Source: CAYVBE01 sp964572825
GTDB taxonomy: Bacteria > Planctomycetota > Brocadiia > SM23-32
Direction: 5' to 3'
DNA length: 64,000 bases
Assembly (NCBI GenBank): GCA_964572825.1
Contig: CAZNGS010000014.1
Coordinates: 19,308 to 83,307 of the forward strand
Shown here in pieces: positions 24,867 to 33,968 of the stretch. The translations under genes and the position numbers were made by a program. Numbering within the stretch: position 1 is the first letter of the stretch; each line of letters starts with the position of its first letter. The notes below the pieces were generated by a model that did not search any database, was not told the DNA's origin, and saw only the letters and a list, made by a program, of their open reading frames with translations.

Positions 24867-27800
24867 ATGCACATCCGTCATCGTCTGGTCCGACGCCGTC
24901 TTTGCCTGGTCGTGCTGGTTCTGTTGTGCGTGTTTGCTTTTGCCAGTGCAGCGAACGCCCAGTTGGAGGATCTCTGCCCGTCGGGCGCCAACGTTTCACG
25001 GTGGCCTACTCTCGGTTGGACCGACACGGGGACCGCCTTCGATGAATACGACGTGTGGTTTAGTTCCGATGGTGTCACTTTTTGGCTCATCGCCACCACG
25101 GAGTTGACACACGCTTCCCTGCCGGACTCCTGGGTGCCCCTCGCGCCGGGGCAAACGTACTACTGGGCTGTGTCGGCGGGCGCCGAGGCGGAGGAGGTAT
25201 CGTTCACGGTGGGGCAGCCCTTGGTCGAGCTTCCAAACCCCAGGCCTAATTCCGCCATCGCGGTGCCCCGGGATTTTTCTGTGCAGCTCCCCGCCACCGA
25301 TCCGACGGGGACAGAGTACGAACTGTTCGTGACTGAAGTGGACCCCCAGGATCCCTGTGACATCGTGTGGGTGAGCCAGGCGACAACGACCAAGGACGTC
25401 GGGGCCGAGACGTGGACCATGTCGAGCAGCGGCTTTGATATAACCCCGGTCGTGGACCGCGAACCCTATTACCCCGCCCCGCCGCCCTCTTACACCGGGC
25501 TGCGGGCGAACGAGCAGTATCTCTGGCGGGTGGACAATAATACGACAGGCGAGGAAGGCGAGCCCTGGCCCGTTCGCGTGCCCATGGGGGAACCGGCTCC
25601 CGATGCCCGCCGGGTAGGGGTGTACGTGCGCTTCCTGTGGCAGGAACACCCCCTTCTGACCTCGGGCGTCCAGGAAAAGATGCTGCTGGTGGACATGGAC
25701 GAGGGCGGCGGCTACAACAAAAACTGGGTCGAGATCAACGATCAGAACGAGATCACGGGGATCAACAGCGCCCGGGTGGTCAAGACCTACAATCCCAACG
25801 GCTCCGGCCACGCCAAGCTCAGGGAGTTCTGGCACTTCGACAATGACTACCAGCGCCTGCTCCCCGATGAGCGGCATTACAAGTGGCGCATCCTCTATTG
25901 CGACAACGACGGGAAGCCGCTGTATTACGATGCGAATGGCGACGATAAGCGGGCCGAGGATGGAAGCGAGCCGTTTATCTGGGCGGACGGCGGCGATGAC
26001 CGCGCCGCGGGGTGGGAGTTCACCACCGTGCCCGAAGTCTCGGACTCCAAACTCATTGATGCGGATACCGAGGCCCTGGTCGTGTACCACGAGAGCATGT
26101 ACGGCACGGGAGCCATCGATCCCGAGGAGGGGGATTACACCTTCCGGAGCATAGCGGAGGACCTGCTGGATATCCACGAGAACGTGCATCACCCGGACGT
26201 ACAGACCGTGATTGTCGGCACCCAGGAGCTGACCGCCTCCTATGGAGGCCTGAACAACGACAGAGCGCAACGCGCCCAGTGCAGCGATCAGGCTCCCTGG
26301 CCCGACGAAATCACCGAGTTCGACGGGTGGTACACCATGACCCGTGAGGAGAGGGCGGCGGAGTTCGACCTTTACGGGATGCCGCCCAAGAACACCCATA
26401 GCCGCGGGGCGGGCAACTCGCTTCTGGCCCAGGACCGCTACATGGAGTGGACGGCGCGGGCCCTGCGCGCCCTGCTGCAGGATGCCGCCAACGAGGACGG
26501 TTTTGGGGGTTCGAAGTTCGACCTGGCCTGGGCGGAGCACCTGCAGTACGTGGTGCTGCTGGGCGATGCCGACCGGGTGGCCCCCAGTTTCTACCACCAT
26601 TATACCGTCGAGAGTAAATTCACTACGGAACACCGATGGCTGCCGACGGACTTCTTCTACTCCTCGCAGGACGACACGGCCGCGCCTGCGACGCAGCCGC
26701 ACTACCAGGTGAGCCGCATCCCCACGCGCGCCAAGCACTTCTATCGCACGGTGGACCTGAGCGGCGAGTACGCTCCCGAGGAGCCGTTTATCACCAAGAT
26801 CCGGCGCTATGCCCTGGGCCTGGACTCCGAAAGTGCCAAAGAGGATGCGTTCAATAATTGGTTTGGGCGGGCAGCGGTCGTCTCGGGTGGCACCGAGTAC
26901 TGGGCGTGGCACCAGTTCTTCCCCGGCGTTGCGCAGAAATTGCTCAGCGATCGGGTGGATATCGGCGGAGGCCAGATGCGCGATACGTTCAGCGGCATTA
27001 AGGTGCGCCAGTACAACATCTGGGGCAAGAACGAGGAGGCGCTTAACCAGGTCAATGTCCTGCGTCACCTGTCGGAGCCGACCGCTGACTCGGACGAAGA
27101 TGTCGGTTTCGTGTATTTCCTCGGCGAGGGCGATTATTGGACGTCTTTGGCGCCCGGCGACGCCGCTTATTTGACACCGACCAGCGCCTTGCAGGACACG
27201 TCCTTCGACAGGGAATGGGCCTCCGGAACTCCCCACGGCCAGCTTCCGCTGCTGGTCTCCTGCGCCGCGTTGATCAACCGCTACGATAACGCCCTTTGGG
27301 GCAACGACTTCTCGGAGTCCTTCGGTGAGGCCGCCATGCTGGCAGAGGGCGGACCCATCGGCGTGATGGGCTTCGCCAGCTCGGACTACCAGACGGAGGC
27401 TTCCTACACCACCGAGTACCCCGATGCCGGCAGCTATACGCGAACGATCAACGATTCCCCCGGCGTGGGGATTGACGACAAGGAGGGCCATAGCTGGCCC
27501 GTGCTCAATCAGGGCGTACTGGGATTGGAAAGAGAGGGTGACCCCGACGCCGCGCTCCGGGGCAAGATCGAGCTGATGAAGCTCATCGCCAGGGAGTACG
27601 CGCTCAGCACCGGGCCGGGCATGGGGGATATCTTCTACCATGCACTCGACGAGTACGTGGACGAGCACAGCGCCGAATTGACCAGCAGCGATCGCTACGA
27701 ACAGGCGCCGGTGGCCAGCACGCTGTTCGGAGCGACCCTGTTCGGTGACTCCGCCCTGTTTATGCCTCACCGCCAGCGGGCGACCAACGACGTGACCCGT

Positions 27801-30800
27801 CCGGACCTGACGGATGACAATCCCAGGGCCGATGCGCCGCAGTACAACTGGTCGGCCATGCCCATCCATACCATCCCCGACGGCGTGGACGGAGTGGACG
27901 TCGATCTGACCGTGCGGACGAGTGCGCTGCAGGTCCGCGTCCGGGTGCTGACCCCCTTCCTGATGAACACAGGTTATACGTCGGGGTACTGGCACGATGA
28001 GAGCGGGACGCACTGGACGACCACCGACCTGGAGGTCGGCGATACGGTTACCGACCCGGACGGGACGCGCATGTACGAGTACGAGTTCACGGCCAGGACG
28101 CCTTCCATCTACCTGGTCGCCGTCCAGGCGCAGAACCCCGCCTGGACCCAGGGCGTTGCGGAGGAATGGCACTGGCTAAAGGAGCGCTGGATCTACATCC
28201 AGACCGTCAACCAGTTCGTGCCCAACAGCGACTACAAGACGTTGGTGGTGGACATGGACCAGCACGACCGTTACATGCTCAACGGTCACACCACCTCCTA
28301 CGCCGAGGTGGAGGATTACTACGTCAACCCGGCGCTGGACGGCACCGGCTTCAACCCGGGCGATAACCCGCGCGATACGAAAACGATAACCTTCCCCAGC
28401 GCTTCCGCCAGCCAGGTGTTGTTGATCAACCCCACCTTCCAGCTCGTCACCGTGGCGGGCGGACCGCCGGCGGAGCTGGAGATAGACGCGGAGCCGGCGC
28501 TGCCCGTGCTCAGTAACGAGCAGGACCCCGAGGACTACCGCTATCAGTACTGGGACACCGGGGTCTATCACACTCTCGCCCTGAACGGGGAGGACATTAA
28601 GGACAACCGGCGCTACTACGGCGACCTCACGCCGGCTGCGCTGGATTCGGTGATCGATCGGTTCGGCTCGGTGGTGGTCTTTGACGGGGACAGCATCATC
28701 GCCCGCGACGACGCGACACGGTCCGGTCCCCACCGCTACCTGTTCCCCTACGATTCGATGGCGGCCTCCGACGTGGATTACCTGCAGAGCTATCTGGACG
28801 GCGGCGGGCGGCTGTTCGTGAGCAACCAGACCCTCAGCAACGAGGCGGCCAATGCCATACCTTTCTTCAGGGACTTGCAGGAGCAGTACCTGGGCGGCAT
28901 CACGGCCACCGACGACACGGACTACACCAACATGGACGGGCTGATTGACGGCACGATCAGTGAGCTGATCCAGGACGTGAACATCGAGGGCGGAACGGGC
29001 GAGAAGAACACCGAGCGAAGCGGTGAGGTCGATCCCAACGGCGCCACGGCCACCACCGTGTTCACGTGGGACGAGGCATCGGGCGCCGGCACCATCAACA
29101 GCACCGGGACGGCCGCCCTCCACAACCGCCTGCTCGCCAGCGGTGCCCGGACGATGTACTTCCCCTGGCCGTTCGAGGCGATCGATCACGCCGGCATCGT
29201 GCAGACGGGCGAATCGGGGCGGGTCAACATAATGCGCCTGATCCTGGAGTGGCTGCGCAGCGTGCCGAAGACTACCAATCCGTCCCCCGCCAACGGCGCG
29301 GTGGACGTTCCCCTGAATGTGGTGTTGGAGTGGAGCGGAGTGCCGGAGTCCGACGGCTATGAGGTCTATATAGGCACCTACAATCAGGGTACGGGACAGG
29401 TTGATTGGACCGGGCCCACCGTCATAGCGCAGCAGGACCCTCCCCTGGCCCGCTACGAGCACGATCCGTTGGACCCACTGACCGGCATGGACTTTCTGAG
29501 TGCCAATACCCGTTATTACTGGCGGGTGGACACGGTCAATCCCGACGGATCGACCACCACGGGAGACGAGTGGATCTTCGACACGGGAACCAATAAGGCC
29601 AGCAATCCGGACCCGGCGGACGGGGCCACGGGGGTCAGTGCGGACAAAGTCCTGTCCTGGAGCGGCCTGGTCGATCCGACCGATCCCAACGAGGCCGGGT
29701 TCTACAGGCTGTATCTGGGCACTTCGTTGCCGCTCCCCGCGACGGAGGAATACGAAGGTACCGATGCGCAGTACGACCCCGACCTCACGCCGGACGAACA
29801 ATACTTCTGGAAGGTGGACAGTCACCTGGACCAGGACGACGACGGGACGGTCGAGACGATTGCTGAGGGGGACACCTGGGAGTTCACCACGGCCGCCACC
29901 GGCCAGGCGTTCAACCCCGACCCGGCGGACGGCGCGACGGGCGTGCCCGTGGACAAGACCCTCTCGTGGAGCGGCCCGACCACGGCGGACACCTACGATA
30001 TCTTCCTGGGCGAGGGCAGCCTGCCCGGCACGGCCACCGCCACGGGACTGACCACCGCCCAGTACACGCCGGCGGCGGACCTGACCGAGGGGGCTACCTA
30101 CTACTGGCGCGTCGACGTCCACCACACCGACAGCACCACCACGACCGGGGTCACCTGGACCTTTACGGTGGAGGCCCCGGGGGCCGCGTCGAATCCGTCA
30201 CCCGCCGACGGCGCCACGGACGTCTCGCTGATCGTGCTGCTGTCCTGGAGCGGCCAGGCGGACAGCTACGACGTCTATTTCGGCGCGGGAAGCGTGCCGG
30301 GCACGGCCAACATAACGGGCCTGACCAGCAACTTCTGGTTCCCCGGCTCGCTGACTGCCAACACGACCTACTACTGGCGTGTGGACAGCCACGTCGGCGC
30401 CATCGTGGTGACCGGGGCCGTGTGGTCGTTCACCACCGGCACCCAGACCACACCGGATGAGGACGATGGCGGAGGCGGCGGTGGCGGTGGCGGCGGCTGC
30501 TTCATCGCGACCTCCGCGATGGAGGCGACCGATTTGCCCGCCGACCGGACCATGGAGCTCAACTGCACGGGGCAGTACATCCTGCCCGCCGACAGGCTGC
30601 GCCGGATGAACCTCATCCGCGGCCTGCGGGACGAAGTGCTGATGCAGGTTAAGCCCGGCCGGCAGTTCTCGGCCTGGTACTACGCCCTCGGGCCGTACGC
30701 CGCCCGCGCCGTGCGACACCGGGAGCCGGCGAAGGCCGTCGTGCGCGGCGTGCTGCTCAGGCCGCTGGCCGGTCTGTCAGAGGAGTGTCTGAAACGGGAG

Positions 30801-30809
30801 CAGCAGTAG
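24867..30809 (+). CDS. Very large exported protein: gingipain-like core, four Fn3-like repeats, CFI-box C-terminus
   Basis: 1980 residues. The ATG at 24867 follows AAAGGA and starts a signal peptide (RRRLCLVVLVLLCVFAFASA, cut after ANA). Residues about 25-380 are beta-rich and include Fn3-like segments. About 390-990 resembles family C25 (gingipain) peptidases: YVVLLGDADRVAPSFYH, VSRIPTRAKHFY, LPLLVSCAALINRY (possible Cys nucleophile, about residue 797). However, the expected GHG before it reads FLGEGDYW (about 748), so the catalytic His seems lost. Four repeats with NPSPADGATDV and YYWRVD patterns start near 1470, 1577, 1682 and 1774. A run of ten Gly is followed by CFIATSA (Cys at 1878) and an Arg-rich tail with LRDEVL and WYYALGPYAARAV, matching the CFI-box C-terminal sorting-type domain. 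It is 1 bp from gspC. Confidence 0.75.
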   Translation: MHIRHRLVRRRLCLVVLVLLCVFAFASAANAQLEDLCPSGANVSRWPTLGWTDTGTAFDEYDVWFSSDGVTFWLIATTELTHASLPDSWVPLAPGQTYYWAVSAGAEAEEVSFTVGQPLVELPNPRPNSAIAVPRDFSVQLPATDPTGTEYELFVTEVDPQDPCDIVWVSQATTTKDVGAETWTMSSSGFDITPVVDREPYYPAPPPSYTGLRANEQYLWRVDNNTTGEEGEPWPVRVPMGEPAPDARRVGVYVRFLWQEHPLLTSGVQEKMLLVDMDEGGGYNKNWVEINDQNEITGINSARVVKTYNPNGSGHAKLREFWHFDNDYQRLLPDERHYKWRILYCDNDGKPLYYDANGDDKRAEDGSEPFIWADGGDDRAAGWEFTTVPEVSDSKLIDADTEALVVYHESMYGTGAIDPEEGDYTFRSIAEDLLDIHENVHHPDVQTVIVGTQELTASYGGLNNDRAQRAQCSDQAPWPDEITEFDGWYTMTREERAAEFDLYGMPPKNTHSRGAGNSLLAQDRYMEWTARALRALLQDAANEDGFGGSKFDLAWAEHLQYVVLLGDADRVAPSFYHHYTVESKFTTEHRWLPTDFFYSSQDDTAAPATQPHYQVSRIPTRAKHFYRTVDLSGEYAPEEPFITKIRRYALGLDSESAKEDAFNNWFGRAAVVSGGTEYWAWHQFFPGVAQKLLSDRVDIGGGQMRDTFSGIKVRQYNIWGKNEEALNQVNVLRHLSEPTADSDEDVGFVYFLGEGDYWTSLAPGDAAYLTPTSALQDTSFDREWASGTPHGQLPLLVSCAALINRYDNALWGNDFSESFGEAAMLAEGGPIGVMGFASSDYQTEASYTTEYPDAGSYTRTINDSPGVGIDDKEGHSWPVLNQGVLGLEREGDPDAALRGKIELMKLIAREYALSTGPGMGDIFYHALDEYVDEHSAELTSSDRYEQAPVASTLFGATLFGDSALFMPHRQRATNDVTRPDLTDDNPRADAPQYNWSAMPIHTIPDGVDGVDVDLTVRTSALQVRVRVLTPFLMNTGYTSGYWHDESGTHWTTTDLEVGDTVTDPDGTRMYEYEFTARTPSIYLVAVQAQNPAWTQGVAEEWHWLKERWIYIQTVNQFVPNSDYKTLVVDMDQHDRYMLNGHTTSYAEVEDYYVNPALDGTGFNPGDNPRDTKTITFPSASASQVLLINPTFQLVTVAGGPPAELEIDAEPALPVLSNEQDPEDYRYQYWDTGVYHTLALNGEDIKDNRRYYGDLTPAALDSVIDRFGSVVVFDGDSIIARDDATRSGPHRYLFPYDSMAASDVDYLQSYLDGGGRLFVSNQTLSNEAANAIPFFRDLQEQYLGGITATDDTDYTNMDGLIDGTISELIQDVNIEGGTGEKNTERSGEVDPNGATATTVFTWDEASGAGTINSTGTAALHNRLLASGARTMYFPWPFEAIDHAGIVQTGESGRVNIMRLILEWLRSVPKTTNPSPANGAVDVPLNVVLEWSGVPESDGYEVYIGTYNQGTGQVDWTGPTVIAQQDPPLARYEHDPLDPLTGMDFLSANTRYYWRVDTVNPDGSTTTGDEWIFDTGTNKASNPDPADGATGVSADKVLSWSGLVDPTDPNEAGFYRLYLGTSLPLPATEEYEGTDAQYDPDLTPDEQYFWKVDSHLDQDDDGTVETIAEGDTWEFTTAATGQAFNPDPADGATGVPVDKTLSWSGPTTADTYDIFLGEGSLPGTATATGLTTAQYTPAADLTEGATYYWRVDVHHTDSTTTTGVTWTFTVEAPGAASNPSPADGATDVSLIVLLSWSGQADSYDVYFGAGSVPGTANITGLTSNFWFPGSLTANTTYYWRVDSHVGAIVVTGAVWSFTTGTQTTPDEDDGGGGGGGGGGCFIATSAMEATDLPADRTMELNCTGQYILPADRLRRMNLIRGLRDEVLMQVKPGRQFSAWYYALGPYAARAVRHREPAKAVVRGVLLRPLAGLSEECLKREQQ

Positions 30810-30810
30810 G

Positions 30811-31815
30811 ATGTTCGGCAGGCGAACGACGCTGTGGAAACGGCTCCTGACGGCGGCCTCGCTTCTACTGGCGGCCGGGGTGTGTGCATCCGCCTACCTG
30901 GCCCTGTCCGGCCGCCCCACGCCTTCTCCGCTCGGGGAGGGGTTTACGGGCACCGGGGGACCGGGCAGTAGCACGCAGGATGGCTCTGCCGCGGAAAGGG
31001 ACCTGGCCCACCTGTGGATGGGCCGGGATCCCGAACGTGCCGTTACGTCCCCCCCCACGCAAGGGCGTCCGGAGGACGAAGGGAAACGCGATCGGGTCCC
31101 CTTCAAGCTCCGGGGCGTCATCTACTCGTCGGGCGACGACTCCGTGGCCTTTGTCGCCGTGGGGGAAGAGTTGCTCCTGCTCGGCCAGGGGGAGGAGCTA
31201 CAGGGCTGGAAGGTGGCCGCCATCCAGCCGCGCGCCGTGGTGCTGGAACGCGGGGACACCAGGCTGGAACTGGCCATCCAGAGCCTGCCCGTTGCAGAAC
31301 GCCCCGTGGCTGACCTGACGGCAAATGCCGGGCAGGGCGGCGAGAATGAAGAGGGCGTCGGTCACTTCCGCGCGCAGGCCGGTGCGGCCGCGCCGGACGC
31401 GGAGGGGGCCGCCGAGACCGCTCAACTGCAGGACACCGCCCGGACCAGGGAGCGGCCACCGGCCTACAGGCCGCCTGCCCTCGAGGGCGCCGACGCGCGG
31501 GTGCGGGTGCCCGAGACCCTGGTCGATAAGGTCCGCCAGGACCCCGGGAGCGTGGAGTTCGGAGTCCGCTATAGCTGGCAGCTCGACGGTGGCGGCAAGA
31601 TGGCCGGCTACCGCATCGACAGGGTGGAACCGGGGTCGCTGGCCGCACGCTACGGCCTGGCGCCGGGGGACCGGATTCTCGCGGTGAACGGCGTCCCGCT
31701 GGATTCGCCGGCCCGCGCCCTGGAGCTCTACCGGCGCTTCCGGGGCTCCGATTCCGCGCGGGTGACCATAGCGCGCAACGGCGAGACCAAGGACGTGCTC
31801 TATTACGTGCGCTAA
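30811..31815 (+). CDS. gspC: Type II secretion protein GspC-like (PDZ domain)
   Basis: 334 residues. A single N-terminal membrane segment (about 10-32) is followed by a Pro/Gly-rich linker and a homology-region-like beta domain (FKLRGVIYSSGDDSVAFVA, residues about 93-150, with GWKVAAIQPRAVVLERG). A second linker leads to a C-terminal PDZ domain (about 245-334: GYRIDRVEPGSLAARYGLAP, GDRILAVNGVPLDSP, ARVTIARNGETKDVLYYV). This is the layout of GspC, the inner-membrane T2SS component that contacts the secretin GspD and recruits substrates. It starts 1 bp after the large exported protein, so the two are almost certainly co-transcribed. It is convergent with the rest of the T2SS operon, separated by about 100 bp. 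Confidence 0.8.
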   Translation: MFGRRTTLWKRLLTAASLLLAAGVCASAYLALSGRPTPSPLGEGFTGTGGPGSSTQDGSAAERDLAHLWMGRDPERAVTSPPTQGRPEDEGKRDRVPFKLRGVIYSSGDDSVAFVAVGEELLLLGQGEELQGWKVAAIQPRAVVLERGDTRLELAIQSLPVAERPVADLTANAGQGGENEEGVGHFRAQAGAAAPDAEGAAETAQLQDTARTRERPPAYRPPALEGADARVRVPETLVDKVRQDPGSVEFGVRYSWQLDGGGKMAGYRIDRVEPGSLAARYGLAPGDRILAVNGVPLDSPARALELYRRFRGSDSARVTIARNGETKDVLYYVR

Positions 31816-31914
31816 ATGAATTGACGTAAATGCGTTCCGGCTGCCAAACAGCGGCCGGGAGGCGGGGGTTCTTACCGCTCAGGTGTTTTGCCGCCGGCCG
31901 TCGGCGCGCGGGTC

Positions 31915-32589
31915 CTACTCCTGCGTCGCCTCCGGGGGCAGGTAGGGCAGTGGATTCGCCCCCATGTCGGCCAGCGGAACCACGGTCCAGGTGGCATACC
32001 GGTCCGCTCCCTCTTCGCCCTTCAGACGGACTTCCATGCGCACGGCTGCCGGGGGTGCCTTACCGGCCCAGCCGTCCAGCCATCGGGAGCCGTCCCAGCA
32101 GGTCACTCTGACGAAGGCCACCTCCTCCAGTAGCCGCTGGGCCGCCGCATGCTCCCAGGACGGGGAGGAGCCGCGCACATAGGGAGTCTGCTGGCGGGAG
32201 AACTCGTAGCCTTCGGTGGCCTCTGGCCGGGGCTCCAGGACATACCGGACGCGCTGCAGGTCTGTTTCGCCGTGGGCACGGGGAAGGATGGAGGTGGTGG
32301 TCAGCTCCAGGACGGCGCCCCCGCCCTCCGGCAATTCGGAGCGGACGACCAGGGGCGGTGACTCCTCATCTCGCACGGCCACCAGGGCCTCCACGTCGCG
32401 CCGGACGATGCGCGCCAGCCCATAGCTGATGCGGGCGCGGCGGAGTGCCACCCGGCTGCGCTGTATGCCGCGGACCGTCAGGCGGAGGACGCCCATCACG
32501 GTGACCATCAACAGGGCGGTGACCGCCAGCGCGCACATCACCTCCAGCAGCGTGAAGCGCCGGGCGGGCGTCGGTCGGGCGAGAGGCAT
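31915..32589 (-). CDS. gspJ: Type II secretion minor pseudopilin GspJ
   Basis: 224 residues, last gene of the T2SS operon. It has the pseudopilin N-terminus FTLLEVMCALAVTALLMVTV (hydrophobic helix from about residue 12, Glu at +5), followed by a mixed beta C-terminal domain typical of GspJ. The residue before Phe+1 is Arg (PTPARR), not the Gly required by most prepilin peptidases. The ATG overlaps the gspI stop (TGATG), which fixes this start; the frame is open further upstream only as a shadow of gspI. GspJ forms the pseudopilus tip with GspI and GspK. Confidence 0.85.
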   Translation of the reverse strand: MPLARPTPARRFTLLEVMCALAVTALLMVTVMGVLRLTVRGIQRSRVALRRARISYGLARIVRRDVEALVAVRDEESPPLVVRSELPEGGGAVLELTTTSILPRAHGETDLQRVRYVLEPRPEATEGYEFSRQQTPYVRGSSPSWEHAAAQRLLEEVAFVRVTCWDGSRWLDGWAGKAPPAAVRMEVRLKGEEGADRYATWTVVPLADMGANPLPYLPPEATQE

Positions 32590-32990
32590 CACGGACTCTC
32601 CTCCCGGGACATCTGTCCGAACAGCCAGACCGCCACCCGCACCTCCTCCTCGGGCTCTCCGGTGGGGCTGGATACGGAGACGCTGAAGGCCCGCAGTCCC
32701 CGCGGGGCGTCGTCCGGGGGCGGCTCTTCGGCGATGGTCCACTGGTAGCCCTGCGGGTCCTGGAACCGTCCGCTTCCCGGCTCTGCCAGGCCGGCCCGCA
32801 GCGCGGCGACGCGGGATGCGCACAGACGCACGGCGGTCAGGATTCGCCCGGCCCGGCCGGTGGCCTGCACGGCGCGCGTCCGGGCGAGCAGCAGCCCCGT
32901 GCAGACGATCGCCAGGATGGCCACGGCGGCCGCCACCTCCACCAGGGTGAAAGCGGCGCGTTTACGGTTGGAAGGCCGTTGCTTCTTCAT
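32589..32990 (-). CDS. gspI: Type II secretion minor pseudopilin GspI
   Basis: 133 residues. A short basic leader (MKKQRPSNRKRAA) precedes FTLVEVAAAVAILAIVCTGL, the pseudopilin hydrophobic helix with Glu+5. The residue before Phe+1 is Ala rather than Gly. The rest is short, as usual for GspI. Its start overlaps gspH by 29 bp and its stop overlaps the gspJ start by one base, so translation is probably coupled. GspI nucleates the tip complex with GspJ and GspK. Confidence 0.85.
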   Translation of the reverse strand: MKKQRPSNRKRAAFTLVEVAAAVAILAIVCTGLLLARTRAVQATGRAGRILTAVRLCASRVAALRAGLAEPGSGRFQDPQGYQWTIAEEPPPDDAPRGLRAFSVSVSSPTGEPEEEVRVAVWLFGQMSREESP

Positions 32991-33495
32991 AGTTCGGCTC
33001 GCCCGTCAGGGGGCTGAAGCGGATGCGAATCACGGAATAGTCCTCGTTGACCAGCAGTATCTCGTGGTCGGTCACGGTGCCGTCGGGATAGGCGAAGCAG
33101 GCCGCTACGTCGCGTTGGACCGTCGTGAGACCGAATTTGACCCATTCAAATCGGACCCCGCCGGGAAGCTGGTGGAAGGCCCGGGCCTCTCCCTGCTCGT
33201 CCTCGACCCAGAACTGACCTTCGGGCACGTCGTAGAGGATGCGGACCCGTCGGCCCGAGAGGGCGGCGGCGTTGCGGGCCCACTGCACGGTCGCGGCGAC
33301 CTGGTGTGCCGCCGCGCGGAGCCGCCAGCGGGGAGTGATGCGGTTCAACCGCGGCATAACCACCGTCAGAACCAGTCCCATGACTGCCAGTATCACGGTC
33401 AGTTCCAGCACGGTGAAGCCGCCGGCCGGTGCGCGGCGGGCGGTTTCAGCCGCCGGAGTTCTGTGCGTGGAGCTCCCAGCTCTTGATATCCGCAT
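32962..33495 (-). CDS. gspH: Type II secretion minor pseudopilin GspH
   Basis: 177 residues. Leader ending ARRAPAGG, then FTVLELTVILAVMGLVLTVV (Glu+5, canonical Gly at -1), followed by a region with AAHQVAATVQWARNAAALSG typical of GspH. The ATG at 33495 is the only start before the leader; it overlaps the 3' end of gspG by 50 bp. The long leader (about 32 residues) is unusual but fits no other start. GspH sits between tip and shaft of the pseudopilus. Confidence 0.85.
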   Translation of the reverse strand: MRISRAGSSTHRTPAAETARRAPAGGFTVLELTVILAVMGLVLTVVMPRLNRITPRWRLRAAAHQVAATVQWARNAAALSGRRVRILYDVPEGQFWVEDEQGEARAFHQLPGGVRFEWVKFGLTTVQRDVAACFAYPDGTVTDHEILLVNEDYSVIRIRFSPLTGEPNYEEATAFQP

Positions 33496-33919
33496 CGGCG
33501 CCTTCGCCTCCCTCCATGCCGTCGCGGCCGTAGCAGATGATGTCGTAATCTCCGTGGGCACCCGGGGAGATGTATTCGTACTCGTTTCCCCAGGGGTCCC
33601 GGGGGACGGCCTCCAGGTACCCCCCCTCCGGCCAGTCGCGCACCCGTTCGTCCTCCGGCGGGGTGACCAGGGCCCGCAGTCCCTGCTGCGTGGAGGGGTA
33701 GAAGTTGTTGTCCTGGTAGAAAAACTCCAGTGCGTCCTTCAGCTCCTGCATCTGGATGCGTGCCACCCGAACGCGCGCCCGTTCGAGCTGCCCCCTGACC
33801 ACGACACCCACGATTCCGGCGATCAGTCCCAGGATCAGCACAACCACCATCACCTCCAGCAGGGTCAGACCCTCGCGGCGGCGCAGGGCGGAGATCATTG
33901 CGTGCTCGCGTCTTTTCAT
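33446..33919 (-). CDS. gspG: Type II secretion major pseudopilin GspG
   Basis: 157 residues. The leader MKRREHAMISALRRREG is followed by LTLLEVMVVVLILGLIAGIV (Glu+5, Gly-1), the prepilin peptidase site and helix. The C-terminal part has the GspG signature: DNNFYPSTQQGLRALV, RDPWGNEYEYISPG and DYDIICYGRDG (calcium-binding region). GspG forms the pseudopilus shaft. The ATG at 33919 fits the leader. The gene lies 49 bp after gspF. Confidence 0.95.
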   Translation of the reverse strand: MKRREHAMISALRRREGLTLLEVMVVVLILGLIAGIVGVVVRGQLERARVRVARIQMQELKDALEFFYQDNNFYPSTQQGLRALVTPPEDERVRDWPEGGYLEAVPRDPWGNEYEYISPGAHGDYDIICYGRDGMEGGEGADADIKSWELHAQNSGG

Positions 33920-33968
33920 TGGCGTTGCTCCCGTCAGTGACCCGGCTGCCCTGGCGCGGGCCGGCGTG

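Noticed and set aside
24996..28172. 1058-codon minus-strand frame opposite the CFI-box protein
   Set aside because: Antisense to a protein with a signal peptide and domains; Val/Arg/Gly/His-rich composition without motifs.
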